A stretch of DNA of 64,000 nt from Mycolicibacterium flavescens (GTDB lineage Bacteria > Actinomycetota > Actinomycetes > Mycobacteriales > Mycobacteriaceae), in NCBI GenBank assembly GCA_900637135.1, contig LR134353.1, positions 4,030,001-4,094,000 of the forward strand. The letters run 5' to 3'. Positions 51,629-61,301 of the stretch are shown here, piece by piece; within the stretch, counting starts at the first letter, position 1, and each line of letters opens with the position of its first letter. The notes under the pieces are model-generated. The model was not told where the DNA came from, did no database searches, and was given only the letters and a program-made list of their open reading frames with translations. Both the position numbers and the translations under genes were made by a program.

Positions 51629-52458
51629 ATGACCGAGCGCGCACCGATCCACGTCGGCTCAGGCGAGCCCATCGTGTTGCTACACCCGTTCATGATGTCG
51701 CAGAACGTCTGGAAGAAGGTCGCCCCGCTCATCGCCGACACCGGCCGCTACGAGGTGCTGGCCCCGACGATGCCCGGGCACAACGGCGGGGTGAAAGGGC
51801 ACCGGTTCCTGGACACCGCCGAGCTGGCCGATGACGTCGAACGCAGGATGGATGCGCTGGGCTGGGACACCGCCCACATCGTCGGCAACTCGCTCGGCGG
51901 GTGGGTGGCCTTCGAATTGGAGCGCCGCGGACGGGCCCGCACGCTGACCGGGATCGCACCGGCAGGCGGTTGGAGCAAGTTCACGCCGGCGAAATTCGAG
52001 ATCGTCGGCAAGTTTTTGGCCGGCTTCCCGGTGTGGGTGTTCACGCTGGCGTTCCGGCAACGCGTTCTGAAGCTGCCGTTCACGCGCTGGCTGGCGCACT
52101 TCCCCATCAGCGCCGCGCCGGACCGGTTGTCCGACGACGACCTCATCGACATCATCGACGACGTCACCCACTGCCCGGCCTACTACCAGCTGCTGGTGAA
52201 GTCGCTGCTGACCCCGGGCCTGATGGAACTGGCCGCAAGCGCGTGCCCCACCCACCTGGTGATCTGCGAGAAGGACCGGGTGCTGCCGCATCCGCGGTTC
52301 ACCCGCCACTTCACCCAGCAGCTGCCGTCGAGCACGCAGGTCACGCATCTCGAGGACGTCGGCCACATCCCGATGTTCGAGGCGCCGCAGCAAGTCGCCG
52401 ACCTGATCGTCGCCTTCATCGACGGGCACGCCGCCGAGCCGCGTGAGGCGCTGGGCGG

Positions 52459-52462
<4 letters not shown>
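51629..52462 (+). CDS. Alpha/beta hydrolase
   Basis: This alpha/beta-hydrolase fold protein of about 277 residues has VLLHPF (oxyanion side, about 16-21), GNSLGGW with the nucleophile Ser (about 84-90), CEKDRVLPH with the acidic residue (about 216-224), and VGHIPMFEAP with the catalytic His (about 247-256). No signal peptide is present. The fold covers lipases, esterases and haloperoxidases, and the substrate cannot be told. The frame is open upstream through xthA on the other strand; the ATG at 51629 is supported by its promoter. It overlaps the convergent icd2 by 4 nt. Confidence 0.88.
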
Positions 52463-54714
<2,252 letters not shown>

Positions 54715-54888
54715 GTGGGGTTCTCCCGGCTCGCTAATCGGTTCAGGCCTCGGTCAGTCGACTACCAGTATTGCGCCGTACCCGGTGCTCTGTGTGAGCC
54801 AGGGGGTCCGCCGCGAAGGACTGTGATCCGTTACCGGCGGGTAGCCGGTCGTCGGCATCCCTTGCTGGCAGACGCAGGTGACGTGCGA
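54715..54888. other. Intergenic spacer between icd2 and the metY leader
   Basis: The 174 bp contain no recognisable gene. They should hold the icd2 promoter (minus strand) and the -35 side of the metY promoter. I could not identify a specific operator. Confidence 0.4.
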
Positions 54889-54894
54889 TAAGCT
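54889..54894 (+). promoter_or_regulatory. Predicted -10 of the metY-metX transcript
   Basis: TAAGCT fits TANNNT and would start RNA at about 54901-54902, exactly at the first base of the SAM-IV aptamer. Confidence 0.5.
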
Positions 54895-54901
54895 TCTCAT
54901 C

Positions 54902-55025
54902 GGTCATGAGTGCCAGCGACAAGCCCCGGCTTGCTGGTCGGCAACCCTCCAACCGCGGTGGGGTGCCCCGGGTGATGACCAGGTTGAGTACCCGCTGACA
55001 AGCGGTTACCGGCAAGCGCGGGTCC
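54902..55025 (+). promoter_or_regulatory. SAM-IV riboswitch
   Basis: The leader begins GGTCATGAGTGCCAGCG, continues with AAGCCCCGGCTTGCTGG, CGGCAACCCTCC, CCGCGGTGGGGTGCCCCGG and GTGATGACCAGGTTGAGTA, and ends GGCAAGCGCGGGTCC. This order matches the actinobacterial SAM-IV aptamer. It lies about 100 nt before the methionine biosynthesis gene metY, so high S-adenosylmethionine should lower expression. A GGGTCCGT/ACGGGCCC hairpin (55020-55039) shares the aptamer's last bases and may be the alternative structure. Confidence 0.92.
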
Positions 55026-55126
55026 GTTGTGACGGGCCCCCAGAGAAGACAGTGGAGGTCCGGCGTGCGCAGTTACCGCTGAGTGCGTGAAATGCCCCTT
55101 TTCGGCCCCTCACAACAGGAGAAGCT

Positions 55127-56476
55127 ATGAGCACCGAACACGATGACCCGACCGCGCGGTGGGCGTTCGAAACCAAACAGATCCACGCCGGACAGACCCC
55201 CGACAGCGCAACGAACGCGCGGGCGCTGCCCATCTACCAGACCACGTCGTACACGTTCGACAGCACCGATCATGCCGCTGCACTGTTCGGCCTCGCCGAG
55301 CCGGGCAACATCTACACGCGGATCATGAACCCGACCCAGGACGCCGTCGAGCAGCGCATCGCCGCGCTCGAGGGCGGTGTCGCCGCACTGTTCCTGGCCT
55401 CCGGTCAGGCCGCATCGACGTTCGCGATTCTCAACCTCGCCGACACGGGTGACCACATCGTGTCCAGCCCACGGCTGTACGGCGGCACCTACAACCTGTT
55501 CCACTACTCGCTGCCGAAGCTGGGCATCGAGGTCAGCTTCGTCGAAGACGCCGACGACCTCGACTCCTGGCGCGCCGCGGTGCGGCCGAACACCAAGGCG
55601 TTCTTCGCCGAGACGATCTCCAATCCGAAGATCGACGTGCTCGACATCCCGGGCGTCTCGGGCGTCGCCCACGACGCCGGGGTACCGCTGATCGTCGACA
55701 ACACGATTGCCACGCCGTATCTGATCCAACCGTTGACCCACGGCGCCGACATCGTCGTGCACTCGGCAACCAAGTACCTCGGCGGGCACGGGACGGCGAT
55801 CGCCGGTGTCATTGTCGATGGGGGCACCTTTGACTGGACCAACGGCAAGTTCCCCGGCTTCACCGAGCCCGACCCCAGCTATCACGGCGTTGTGTTCGCC
55901 GAACTCGGCCCGCCCGCGTTCGCGCTGAAGGCGCGCGTTCAGCTGCTGCGCGACCTGGGTTCGGCGGCGTCGCCGTTCAACGCGTTCCTGGTTGCCCAGG
56001 GACTAGAGACGTTGAGCCTGCGCGTCGAGCGACATGTCGAGAATGCACGGAAGGTCGCCGATTATCTAGCGGGGCATGAGCATGTCATCTCGGTCAATTA
56101 CGCCGGGTTGCCGTCGTCTCCCTGGTATGAGCTCGGAAAGAAGTTGGCGCCCAAGGGGACCGGCGCCGTGCTCGCGTTCGAGTTGGCGGGCGGGGTCGAG
56201 GCCGGAAAGGCCTTCGTCAACGCGCTGACCCTGCACAGCCATGTCGCCAACATCGGCGATGTGCGCTCGCTGGTGATCCATCCCGCTTCCACGACACATG
56301 CGCAGCTCTCACCCGAGGAGCAGTTGGCCAGCGGTGTCACGCCCGGGCTGGTGCGCCTGGCGGTTGGCATCGAGGGCATCGACGACATCCTGGCCGATCT
56401 GGAGCAGGGCTTCGCCGCCGCCAAGCCGTTCAGCTCTCCAAGACGCATTGATCCGAGCACCACGGCGGCGTTCTGA
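55127..56476 (+). CDS. metY: O-acetylhomoserine sulfhydrylase
   Basis: The 449-residue PLP enzyme of the Cys/Met metabolism family matches Rv3340 (called metC there). TRIMNPTQDAVEQRIAALEGG (about 64-84), ASGQAA, and the Schiff-base Lys in VVHSATKYLGGHGTAI (about 209-224) are visible. At about 450 residues it fits the O-acetylhomoserine sulfhydrylase group better than the shorter cystathionine enzymes. It makes homocysteine from O-acetylhomoserine and sulfide. AGGAGAAG lies just before the ATG. Controlled by the SAM-IV riboswitch and coupled to metX. Confidence 0.94.
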   Translation: MSTEHDDPTARWAFETKQIHAGQTPDSATNARALPIYQTTSYTFDSTDHAAALFGLAEPGNIYTRIMNPTQDAVEQRIAALEGGVAALFLASGQAASTFAILNLADTGDHIVSSPRLYGGTYNLFHYSLPKLGIEVSFVEDADDLDSWRAAVRPNTKAFFAETISNPKIDVLDIPGVSGVAHDAGVPLIVDNTIATPYLIQPLTHGADIVVHSATKYLGGHGTAIAGVIVDGGTFDWTNGKFPGFTEPDPSYHGVVFAELGPPAFALKARVQLLRDLGSAASPFNAFLVAQGLETLSLRVERHVENARKVADYLAGHEHVISVNYAGLPSSPWYELGKKLAPKGTGAVLAFELAGGVEAGKAFVNALTLHSHVANIGDVRSLVIHPASTTHAQLSPEEQLASGVTPGLVRLAVGIEGIDDILADLEQGFAAAKPFSSPRRIDPSTTAAF

Positions 56477-57597
56477 TGACGATATCGGAGGTACCCACCT
56501 TGACCCTGCCGGTTGAAGGCGAGATCGAAGTGGTCGATATCGGCCCGCTGACGCTGGAGAACGGCGCGGTCATCGACGACGTGTCGATCGCCGTGCAGCG
56601 CTGGGGCGAGTTGTCGCCCGAGCGCGACAACGTCGTCGTCGTGCTGCACGCGCTGACCGGCGATTCGCACATCACCGGTCCGGCAGGACCCGACCACCCG
56701 ACCCCCGGCTGGTGGGACGGCGTCGCGGGACCCGGCGGACCCATCGACACCGACCGCTGGTGCGCGGTGGCGACCAATGTGCTCGGCGGCTGCCGCGGCT
56801 CCACCGGCCCGAGCTCACCGCATCCCGACGGCAAGGCGTGGGGTTCGCGTTTCCCGGTCGTCTCCGTCCGCGACCAGGTGCGCGCCGACATCGCCGCGCT
56901 GGAGGCGTTCGGGATCACCGAGGTCGCCGCGGTCATGGGCGGCTCGTTGGGTGGCGCCCGCGCGCTCGAGTGGATGGTCGGCCATCCGGACAGGGTGCGC
57001 TCGGGGCTGGTGCTGGCCGTCGGCGCGCGTGCCACCGCAGACCAGATCGGCACGCAGAGCTCACAGGTCGCCGCGATCAAGGCCGACCCGAACTGGCAGA
57101 ACGGCGACTACTACGGCACCGGCCTGTCCCCCGACCTCGGCATGGAGATCGCCCGCCGGTTCGCCCACCTGACCTATCGCGGCGAACTCGAGCTCGACAC
57201 CCGGTTCGCCAACGATCCGCAGGACGACGAGGACCCCGGCGTCGGCGGCCGCTACGCCGTGCAGAGCTATCTGGAGCATCAGGGCCGAAAGCTGGTGTCG
57301 CGGTTCGACGCGGGCACGTATGTGGCCCTCACCGAGGCGCTGTCGAGCCATGACGTCGGACGGAACCGCGGTGGCGTCGAGGCCGCGCTGCGTGGCTGTG
57401 GTGTGCCTGCCGTGGTCGGCGGCATCACCTCCGACCGGCTCTACCCGCTTCGGCTGCAGGAGGAGCTGGCCGAATTGCTGCCCGGCTGCGCCGGACTCGA
57501 TGTCGTCGAGTCGATCTACGGGCACGACGGCTTCCTGGTGGAGACCGACGCGGTCAACAAGCTGATCCGCCGAACGCTGGAGCTGGCATCTCGGTGA
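56476..57597 (+). CDS. metX: Homoserine O-acetyltransferase
   Basis: The 373-residue alpha/beta-hydrolase-fold acyltransferase makes O-acetylhomoserine for the preceding enzyme. NVVVVLHALTGDSH (oxyanion side, about 53-66), NVLGGCRGSTGPSS, VMGGSLGGARALEW with the nucleophile Ser (about 155-168), and GHDGFLVE with the catalytic His near the C-terminus are present. The ATG shares a base with the metY stop (TGATG at 56474-56478). It matches Rv3341. Methionine synthesis is the shared pathway. Confidence 0.95.
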   Translation: MTISEVPTLTLPVEGEIEVVDIGPLTLENGAVIDDVSIAVQRWGELSPERDNVVVVLHALTGDSHITGPAGPDHPTPGWWDGVAGPGGPIDTDRWCAVATNVLGGCRGSTGPSSPHPDGKAWGSRFPVVSVRDQVRADIAALEAFGITEVAAVMGGSLGGARALEWMVGHPDRVRSGLVLAVGARATADQIGTQSSQVAAIKADPNWQNGDYYGTGLSPDLGMEIARRFAHLTYRGELELDTRFANDPQDDEDPGVGGRYAVQSYLEHQGRKLVSRFDAGTYVALTEALSSHDVGRNRGGVEAALRGCGVPAVVGGITSDRLYPLRLQEELAELLPGCAGLDVVESIYGHDGFLVETDAVNKLIRRTLELASR

Positions 57598-58325
57598 GCG
57601 GGCCGGAACAAAATCGCTCGCTGTCGTTCGGCGCGGAAGCCGCGGCCTACGAACGCGGTAGGCCGTCGTATCCGCCGGAGGCGATCGACTGGCTGCTGCC
57701 GTCGGCCGCCGCCAAGGTGCTCGACCTCGGGGCGGGCACGGGCAAGTTGACCACGCGCCTCGTCGAGCGCGGCCTCGACGTCGTCGCCGTCGATCCGATT
57801 CCCGAAATGCTTGACCTGCTGAGTCGTTCGCTTCCCGAGACGCCCGCGCTGCTCGGCACGGCCGAGGAGATCCCGCTGCCCGACGACAGCGTGGACGCCG
57901 TGCTGGTGGCCCAGGCCTGGCACTGGTTCGATCCCGAGATCGCGGTCAAGGAGGTCGCCCGCGTGCTGCGCCCCGGCGGTCGGCTGGGCCTGGTGTGGAA
58001 CACCCGCGACGAGCGGCTCGGCTGGGTCAAAGACCTCGGCCGCATCATCGGTCACGAACACGATCCGTTCAGCAACACCGTGTCGCTGCCCGAACCGTTC
58101 ACCGATGTCGAACGTCATCAGGTCGAGTGGACCAGTTATCTGACCCCGCAGGCGCTTATCGACCTGGTGGCGTCGCGCAGCTACTGCATCACCTCACCGG
58201 AGCAGGTGCGCACCAGGACCCTGGACCGTGTGCGCGAGCTGCTGTCGACCCACCCGGCGCTGGCCAACTCCACCGGGCTGGCGCTGCCGTACGTCACGGT
58301 GTGCATCCGGGCGACGCTGGCCTGA
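57594..58325 (+). CDS. SAM-dependent methyltransferase (Rv3342-like)
   Basis: The 243-residue class I methyltransferase has SAM motif I VLDLGAGTGKLT (about 43-54), motif II VAVDPIPEML, and AQAWHWFDPEIAVKEVARVLRPGGRLGLVWN covering motifs III and post-III. The substrate is unknown. The GTG start overlaps the metX stop (GTGA), so it belongs to the metY-metX transcript. A methyltransferase under the SAM-IV riboswitch is notable, as it spends the metabolite that is sensed. Confidence 0.9.
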   Translation: MSGPEQNRSLSFGAEAAAYERGRPSYPPEAIDWLLPSAAAKVLDLGAGTGKLTTRLVERGLDVVAVDPIPEMLDLLSRSLPETPALLGTAEEIPLPDDSVDAVLVAQAWHWFDPEIAVKEVARVLRPGGRLGLVWNTRDERLGWVKDLGRIIGHEHDPFSNTVSLPEPFTDVERHQVEWTSYLTPQALIDLVASRSYCITSPEQVRTRTLDRVRELLSTHPALANSTGLALPYVTVCIRATLA

Positions 58326-58331
58326 CAGCCG

Positions 58332-58394
58332 CGCCGAGATCGACGTATTGGCGGAAATGGTCGAGGAAAACCCGCCAAAGCGTAAGTCTCGGCG
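58332..58394. terminator. Long imperfect hairpin between convergent genes
   Basis: CGCCGAGATCGACGTATTGGCGG (shown as its two ends: CGCCGAGA and TTGGCGG, 58332-58354) pairs at about 18 of 23 positions with the segment from CCGCCAA to TCTCGGCG (about 58372-58394) around a 17-nt loop. It sits between the methyltransferase stop and the convergent DUF3017 stop, a bidirectional terminator position. Confidence 0.55.
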
Positions 58395-58403
58395 ACTGTG
58401 CCG

Positions 58404-58697
58404 TTAGCTGGTGCCCAGCGGGTCGATGGTCCAGGCGACATAGAGCATCGTCGCGCTGACGGTCGCGGTGGTGACGAAATCGACGCCTCGGCTTCGCACC
58501 GCCAGCAGCCCCGCCCGTTCGTCGCTCAACATCAGCCGCAGCGCTGCAGCCACACCGACCCCGATCGCCATCACCAGCGCGCCGCGTCGCCAGTAGCCCG
58601 CGACCACCAGGACGAACGCGGCGGCGAAGATCAGCCCGACCGACCAGAACGGCCACTGACTCGCGAAAACCTTGCGCGCGAACTCCTTTGGCGTCAC
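58404..58697 (-). CDS. DUF3017 small membrane protein (Rv3355c-like)
   Basis: The 97-residue protein has three predicted transmembrane helices (WPFWSVGLIFAAAFVLVVAGY, ALVMAIGVGVAAALRLML, DFVTTATVSATMLYVAW). It fits the actinobacterial DUF3017 family in size, topology and its position directly after folD. No function is known. The ATG overlaps the folD stop by 4 nt, so the two are translationally coupled. Confidence 0.85.
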   Translation of the reverse strand: MTPKEFARKVFASQWPFWSVGLIFAAAFVLVVAGYWRRGALVMAIGVGVAAALRLMLSDERAGLLAVRSRGVDFVTTATVSATMLYVAWTIDPLGTS

Positions 58698-59551
58698 GTC
58701 GCCGCCGGTGCCTCCGCGCGCTCGACCACGTTCGTCAGAAGGAACGCCCGCGTCAGCGGGCCGACGCCACCCGGATTGGGCGAGACGTGGCCGGCGACGT
58801 CCCAGACGTCGGGGTGGACGTCACCGACGAGCTTGCCGTTCTCGTCGCGGCTGACCCCGACGTCGACGACCGCCGCGCCGGGTCGCACCATTTCGGCGGT
58901 CACCATGTGCGGCATGCCCGCCGCGGCGATGATGATGTCGGCCTCTCGGGCCAGCTCCGGAAGATGGCGAGTCGCGGTGTGGCACAACGTCACCGTCGCG
59001 TTCTCCGAACGACGCGTCAGCAGCAGTCCGAGCGGGCGGCCGACCGTCACACCGCGGCCGATGACGACGACCTGCGCGCCGGCGATCTCCACCTCGTAGC
59101 GGCGCAGCAGGTGCACGATCCCGCGCGGGGTGCACGGCAGCGGGGCCGGTTCGTTGAGAACCAGCCTGCCGAGGTTCGTCGGATGCAGACCGTCTGCGTC
59201 CTTGCCCGGGTCGACGCGCTCCAGGGCGGCGTTCTCGTTGAGGTGCTTGGGCAGCGGCAACTGCACGATGTAACCGGTGCACTCGGGGTTGGCGTTGAGC
59301 TCGTCGATCGTCTCGTCGAGCGTGGCCTGGCTGATGTCGGCGGGCAGGTCGCGGCGGATCGAGTTGATGCCGACCTTCGCGCAGTCGGAGTGCTTACCGC
59401 GCACGTAGGCCTGCGAGCCGGGATCGTCGCCGACGAGCACCGTGCCCAGCCCCGGCGTACGTCCCGCCGCGGTCAGCGCCGCGACGCGTTCGGTGAGGTC
59501 GACGAAGATCTCGTCGCGCGTGGCCTTGCCGTCCAGTGTGATCGCACCCAC
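58694..59551 (-). CDS. folD: Bifunctional methylenetetrahydrofolate dehydrogenase/cyclohydrolase
   Basis: The 285-residue protein carries VGDDPGSQAYVRGKHSDC with the catalytic Lys and Tyr region (about 41-58), VQLPLPKHL (about 96-104), PCTPRGIVHLL, VVIGRGVTVGRPLG (NADP site) and PGGVGPLT near the C-terminus. It interconverts methylene-, methenyl- and formyl-tetrahydrofolate in one-carbon metabolism. It starts at a GTG at 59551 and matches Rv3356c. The divergent old-yellow-enzyme gene starts 29 bp away. Confidence 0.96.
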   Translation of the reverse strand: MGAITLDGKATRDEIFVDLTERVAALTAAGRTPGLGTVLVGDDPGSQAYVRGKHSDCAKVGINSIRRDLPADISQATLDETIDELNANPECTGYIVQLPLPKHLNENAALERVDPGKDADGLHPTNLGRLVLNEPAPLPCTPRGIVHLLRRYEVEIAGAQVVVIGRGVTVGRPLGLLLTRRSENATVTLCHTATRHLPELAREADIIIAAAGMPHMVTAEMVRPGAAVVDVGVSRDENGKLVGDVHPDVWDVAGHVSPNPGGVGPLTRAFLLTNVVERAEAPAAT

Positions 59552-59579
59552 GCGTCACAGTCTGGCATGCTCTGAGACC

Positions 59580-60803
59580 ATGAACACTCGGCCCAATGTG
59601 TTCACCCCGGCCAAGCTCGGCCCGGTGACGCTGCGCAACCGGATCATCAAGGCGGCGACGTTCGAGGCGTCGACGCCGAACGCGCTCGTCACCGACGAAC
59701 TGATCAACTTCCACCGGCTGCCCGCCGCAGGCGGAGTCGGGATGACGACGGTCGCCTACTGCGCGGTCGCTCCCGGCGGGCGCACCGACGGCTGGCAGAT
59801 CTGGATGCGCCCTGAGGCGGTGCCAGGGCTGAAGCGGCTGACCGAAGCGGTCCATGCCGAGGGCGCGGCGATCAGCGCACAGATCGGCCATGCCGGCCCA
59901 GTGGCGAATGCGCGGACCAACAAGGCCAAGGCGCTGGCGCCGATCCGCTTCTTCAACCCGCTGTCGATGCGGTTCGCCAAGAAGGCCACGCGTGAGGACA
60001 TCCGCGACGTCACCGAGGCCCACGCCAACGCCGCGCGCCTGGCGATCGAATCCGGTTTCGACGCGGTCGAGATCCATCTCGGCCACAACTACCTGGCCAG
60101 CTCGTTCCTCAGTCCGCTGCTCAACCGCCGCACCGACGAGTTCGGCGGCTCGCTTCAGAACCGCGCCAAAGTGGCCCGCGGCGTCGTCATGGCGGTGCGG
60201 CGCGCGGTGGAGAAGGAAGGTGCCCCGATCGCGGTGACCGCGAAGCTGACCATGACCGACGGTGTGCGTGGCGGCATTCCGATCGAGGAGTCGCTGCAGA
60301 CCGCGAAATGGCTCGAGGAGGACGGCGGGCTGGACGCCATCGAGTTGACGGCGGGCAGTTCGCTGGTCAACCCGATGTACCTGTTCCACGGCGACGCGCC
60401 GATCAAGGAGTTCGCGAACGCGTTCAAGCCGCCGATCCGGTGGGGCATTCGGATGACCGGCAAGAAGTTCCTGCGCCAATACCCCTACCGCGACGCATTC
60501 CTGTTGCGCCACGCCCAGAAGTTCCGCGCCGAATTGAAGATGCCGCTGATCCTGTTGGGCGGCATCACCAACCGAGAGTCGATGGACCTCGCGATGGCCG
60601 AGGGCTTCGAATTCGTGGCGATGGGACGCGCGTTGCTGGCCGAACCGGACCTGATCAACCGCATCCAGGCCGACAGCTCGGTGCAGTCGATCTGCGATCA
60701 CTGCAACAAGTGCATGCCGACGATCTACAGCCACACCCGCTGTGTGCTGACCGGGGCGCCGGACAACTATCAGCCGTCGACGGCGGGCCGCGGTTCGACG
60801 TAG
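59580..60803 (+). CDS. Old-yellow-enzyme family NADH:flavin oxidoreductase
   Basis: This FMN TIM-barrel protein of about 407 residues has PAKLGPVTLRNRIIKAATFE (FMN site), AQIGHAG, GFDAVEIHLGHNYLASSFLSPLLNRRTDEFGGSLQNR (OYE signature, about 160-196), and GFEFVAMGRALLAEPDL. It ends with a cysteine cluster CDHCNKCMPTIYSHTRC similar to the Fe-S ligand motif of the 2,4-dienoyl-CoA reductase branch. The second, C-terminal flavin/NAD domain of that branch is missing. The ATG at 59580 removes 46 upstream codons opposite folD. The 3' end overlaps a convergent gene by 34 bp. Confidence 0.88.
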   Translation: MNTRPNVFTPAKLGPVTLRNRIIKAATFEASTPNALVTDELINFHRLPAAGGVGMTTVAYCAVAPGGRTDGWQIWMRPEAVPGLKRLTEAVHAEGAAISAQIGHAGPVANARTNKAKALAPIRFFNPLSMRFAKKATREDIRDVTEAHANAARLAIESGFDAVEIHLGHNYLASSFLSPLLNRRTDEFGGSLQNRAKVARGVVMAVRRAVEKEGAPIAVTAKLTMTDGVRGGIPIEESLQTAKWLEEDGGLDAIELTAGSSLVNPMYLFHGDAPIKEFANAFKPPIRWGIRMTGKKFLRQYPYRDAFLLRHAQKFRAELKMPLILLGGITNRESMDLAMAEGFEFVAMGRALLAEPDLINRIQADSSVQSICDHCNKCMPTIYSHTRCVLTGAPDNYQPSTAGRGST

Positions 60804-61189
60804 GCCACCATCGGTTCGGTCACCAGCACCTGGTCTCCGGCGGTGACGACGAGTTCCTTGGGCGAGAACGTATAAGTGGCGCCCTCGTTCTCGACGGTGA
60901 AGACGCCGTCACTGTTTTCGACGGCAGGCGCGGTCAGCACCAGACCGTCACTCATCCGCACCCCGCGGTACTCGTAGCTGCTGCCCCGCTCGCAGATCGC
61001 GACGAGCGCAAACTGGGTGCGGCCCAAAGCCGCTGGCTGCCATGGCGCCTCGCAACGGGCTTTTGAGTCGACGAACCCACGGGCGTCGATCGCTATGGCG
61101 CCTTGCGCATCGACCGTCGGCGCCAGGAACGCCGCGACGACACAGAGCCCGCCAATGCCGAAGACCAGGAAAGGCGCCCGAGACACCAT
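60770..61189 (-). CDS. Small exported or membrane-anchored protein of unknown function
   Basis: The 139-residue protein has an N-terminal hydrophobic segment (about 5-28, APFLVFGIGGLCVVAAFLAP) acting as a signal peptide or anchor with a possible DAQG cleavage. The extracytoplasmic part is predicted to be beta-rich with two cysteines (ARCEAPW and AICERG) probably in a disulfide. I do not recognise the family. Its end overlaps the old-yellow-enzyme gene on the opposite strand by 34 bp, and it is divergent from the FHA-ABC gene. Confidence 0.72.
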   Translation of the reverse strand: MVSRAPFLVFGIGGLCVVAAFLAPTVDAQGAIAIDARGFVDSKARCEAPWQPAALGRTQFALVAICERGSSYEYRGVRMSDGLVLTAPAVENSDGVFTVENEGATYTFSPKELVVTAGDQVLVTEPMVAYVEPRPAVDG

Positions 61190-61301
61190 GACCTATGGTG
61201 ACCACGTTTCGTCGCCATAAGCGCGCGACTCGCCGTACGACCGGCAAACTTCCGTGGTCGGAGCACCGGGTCGCACATGCCTACCGTTAGAGTTGGCGAC
61301 G

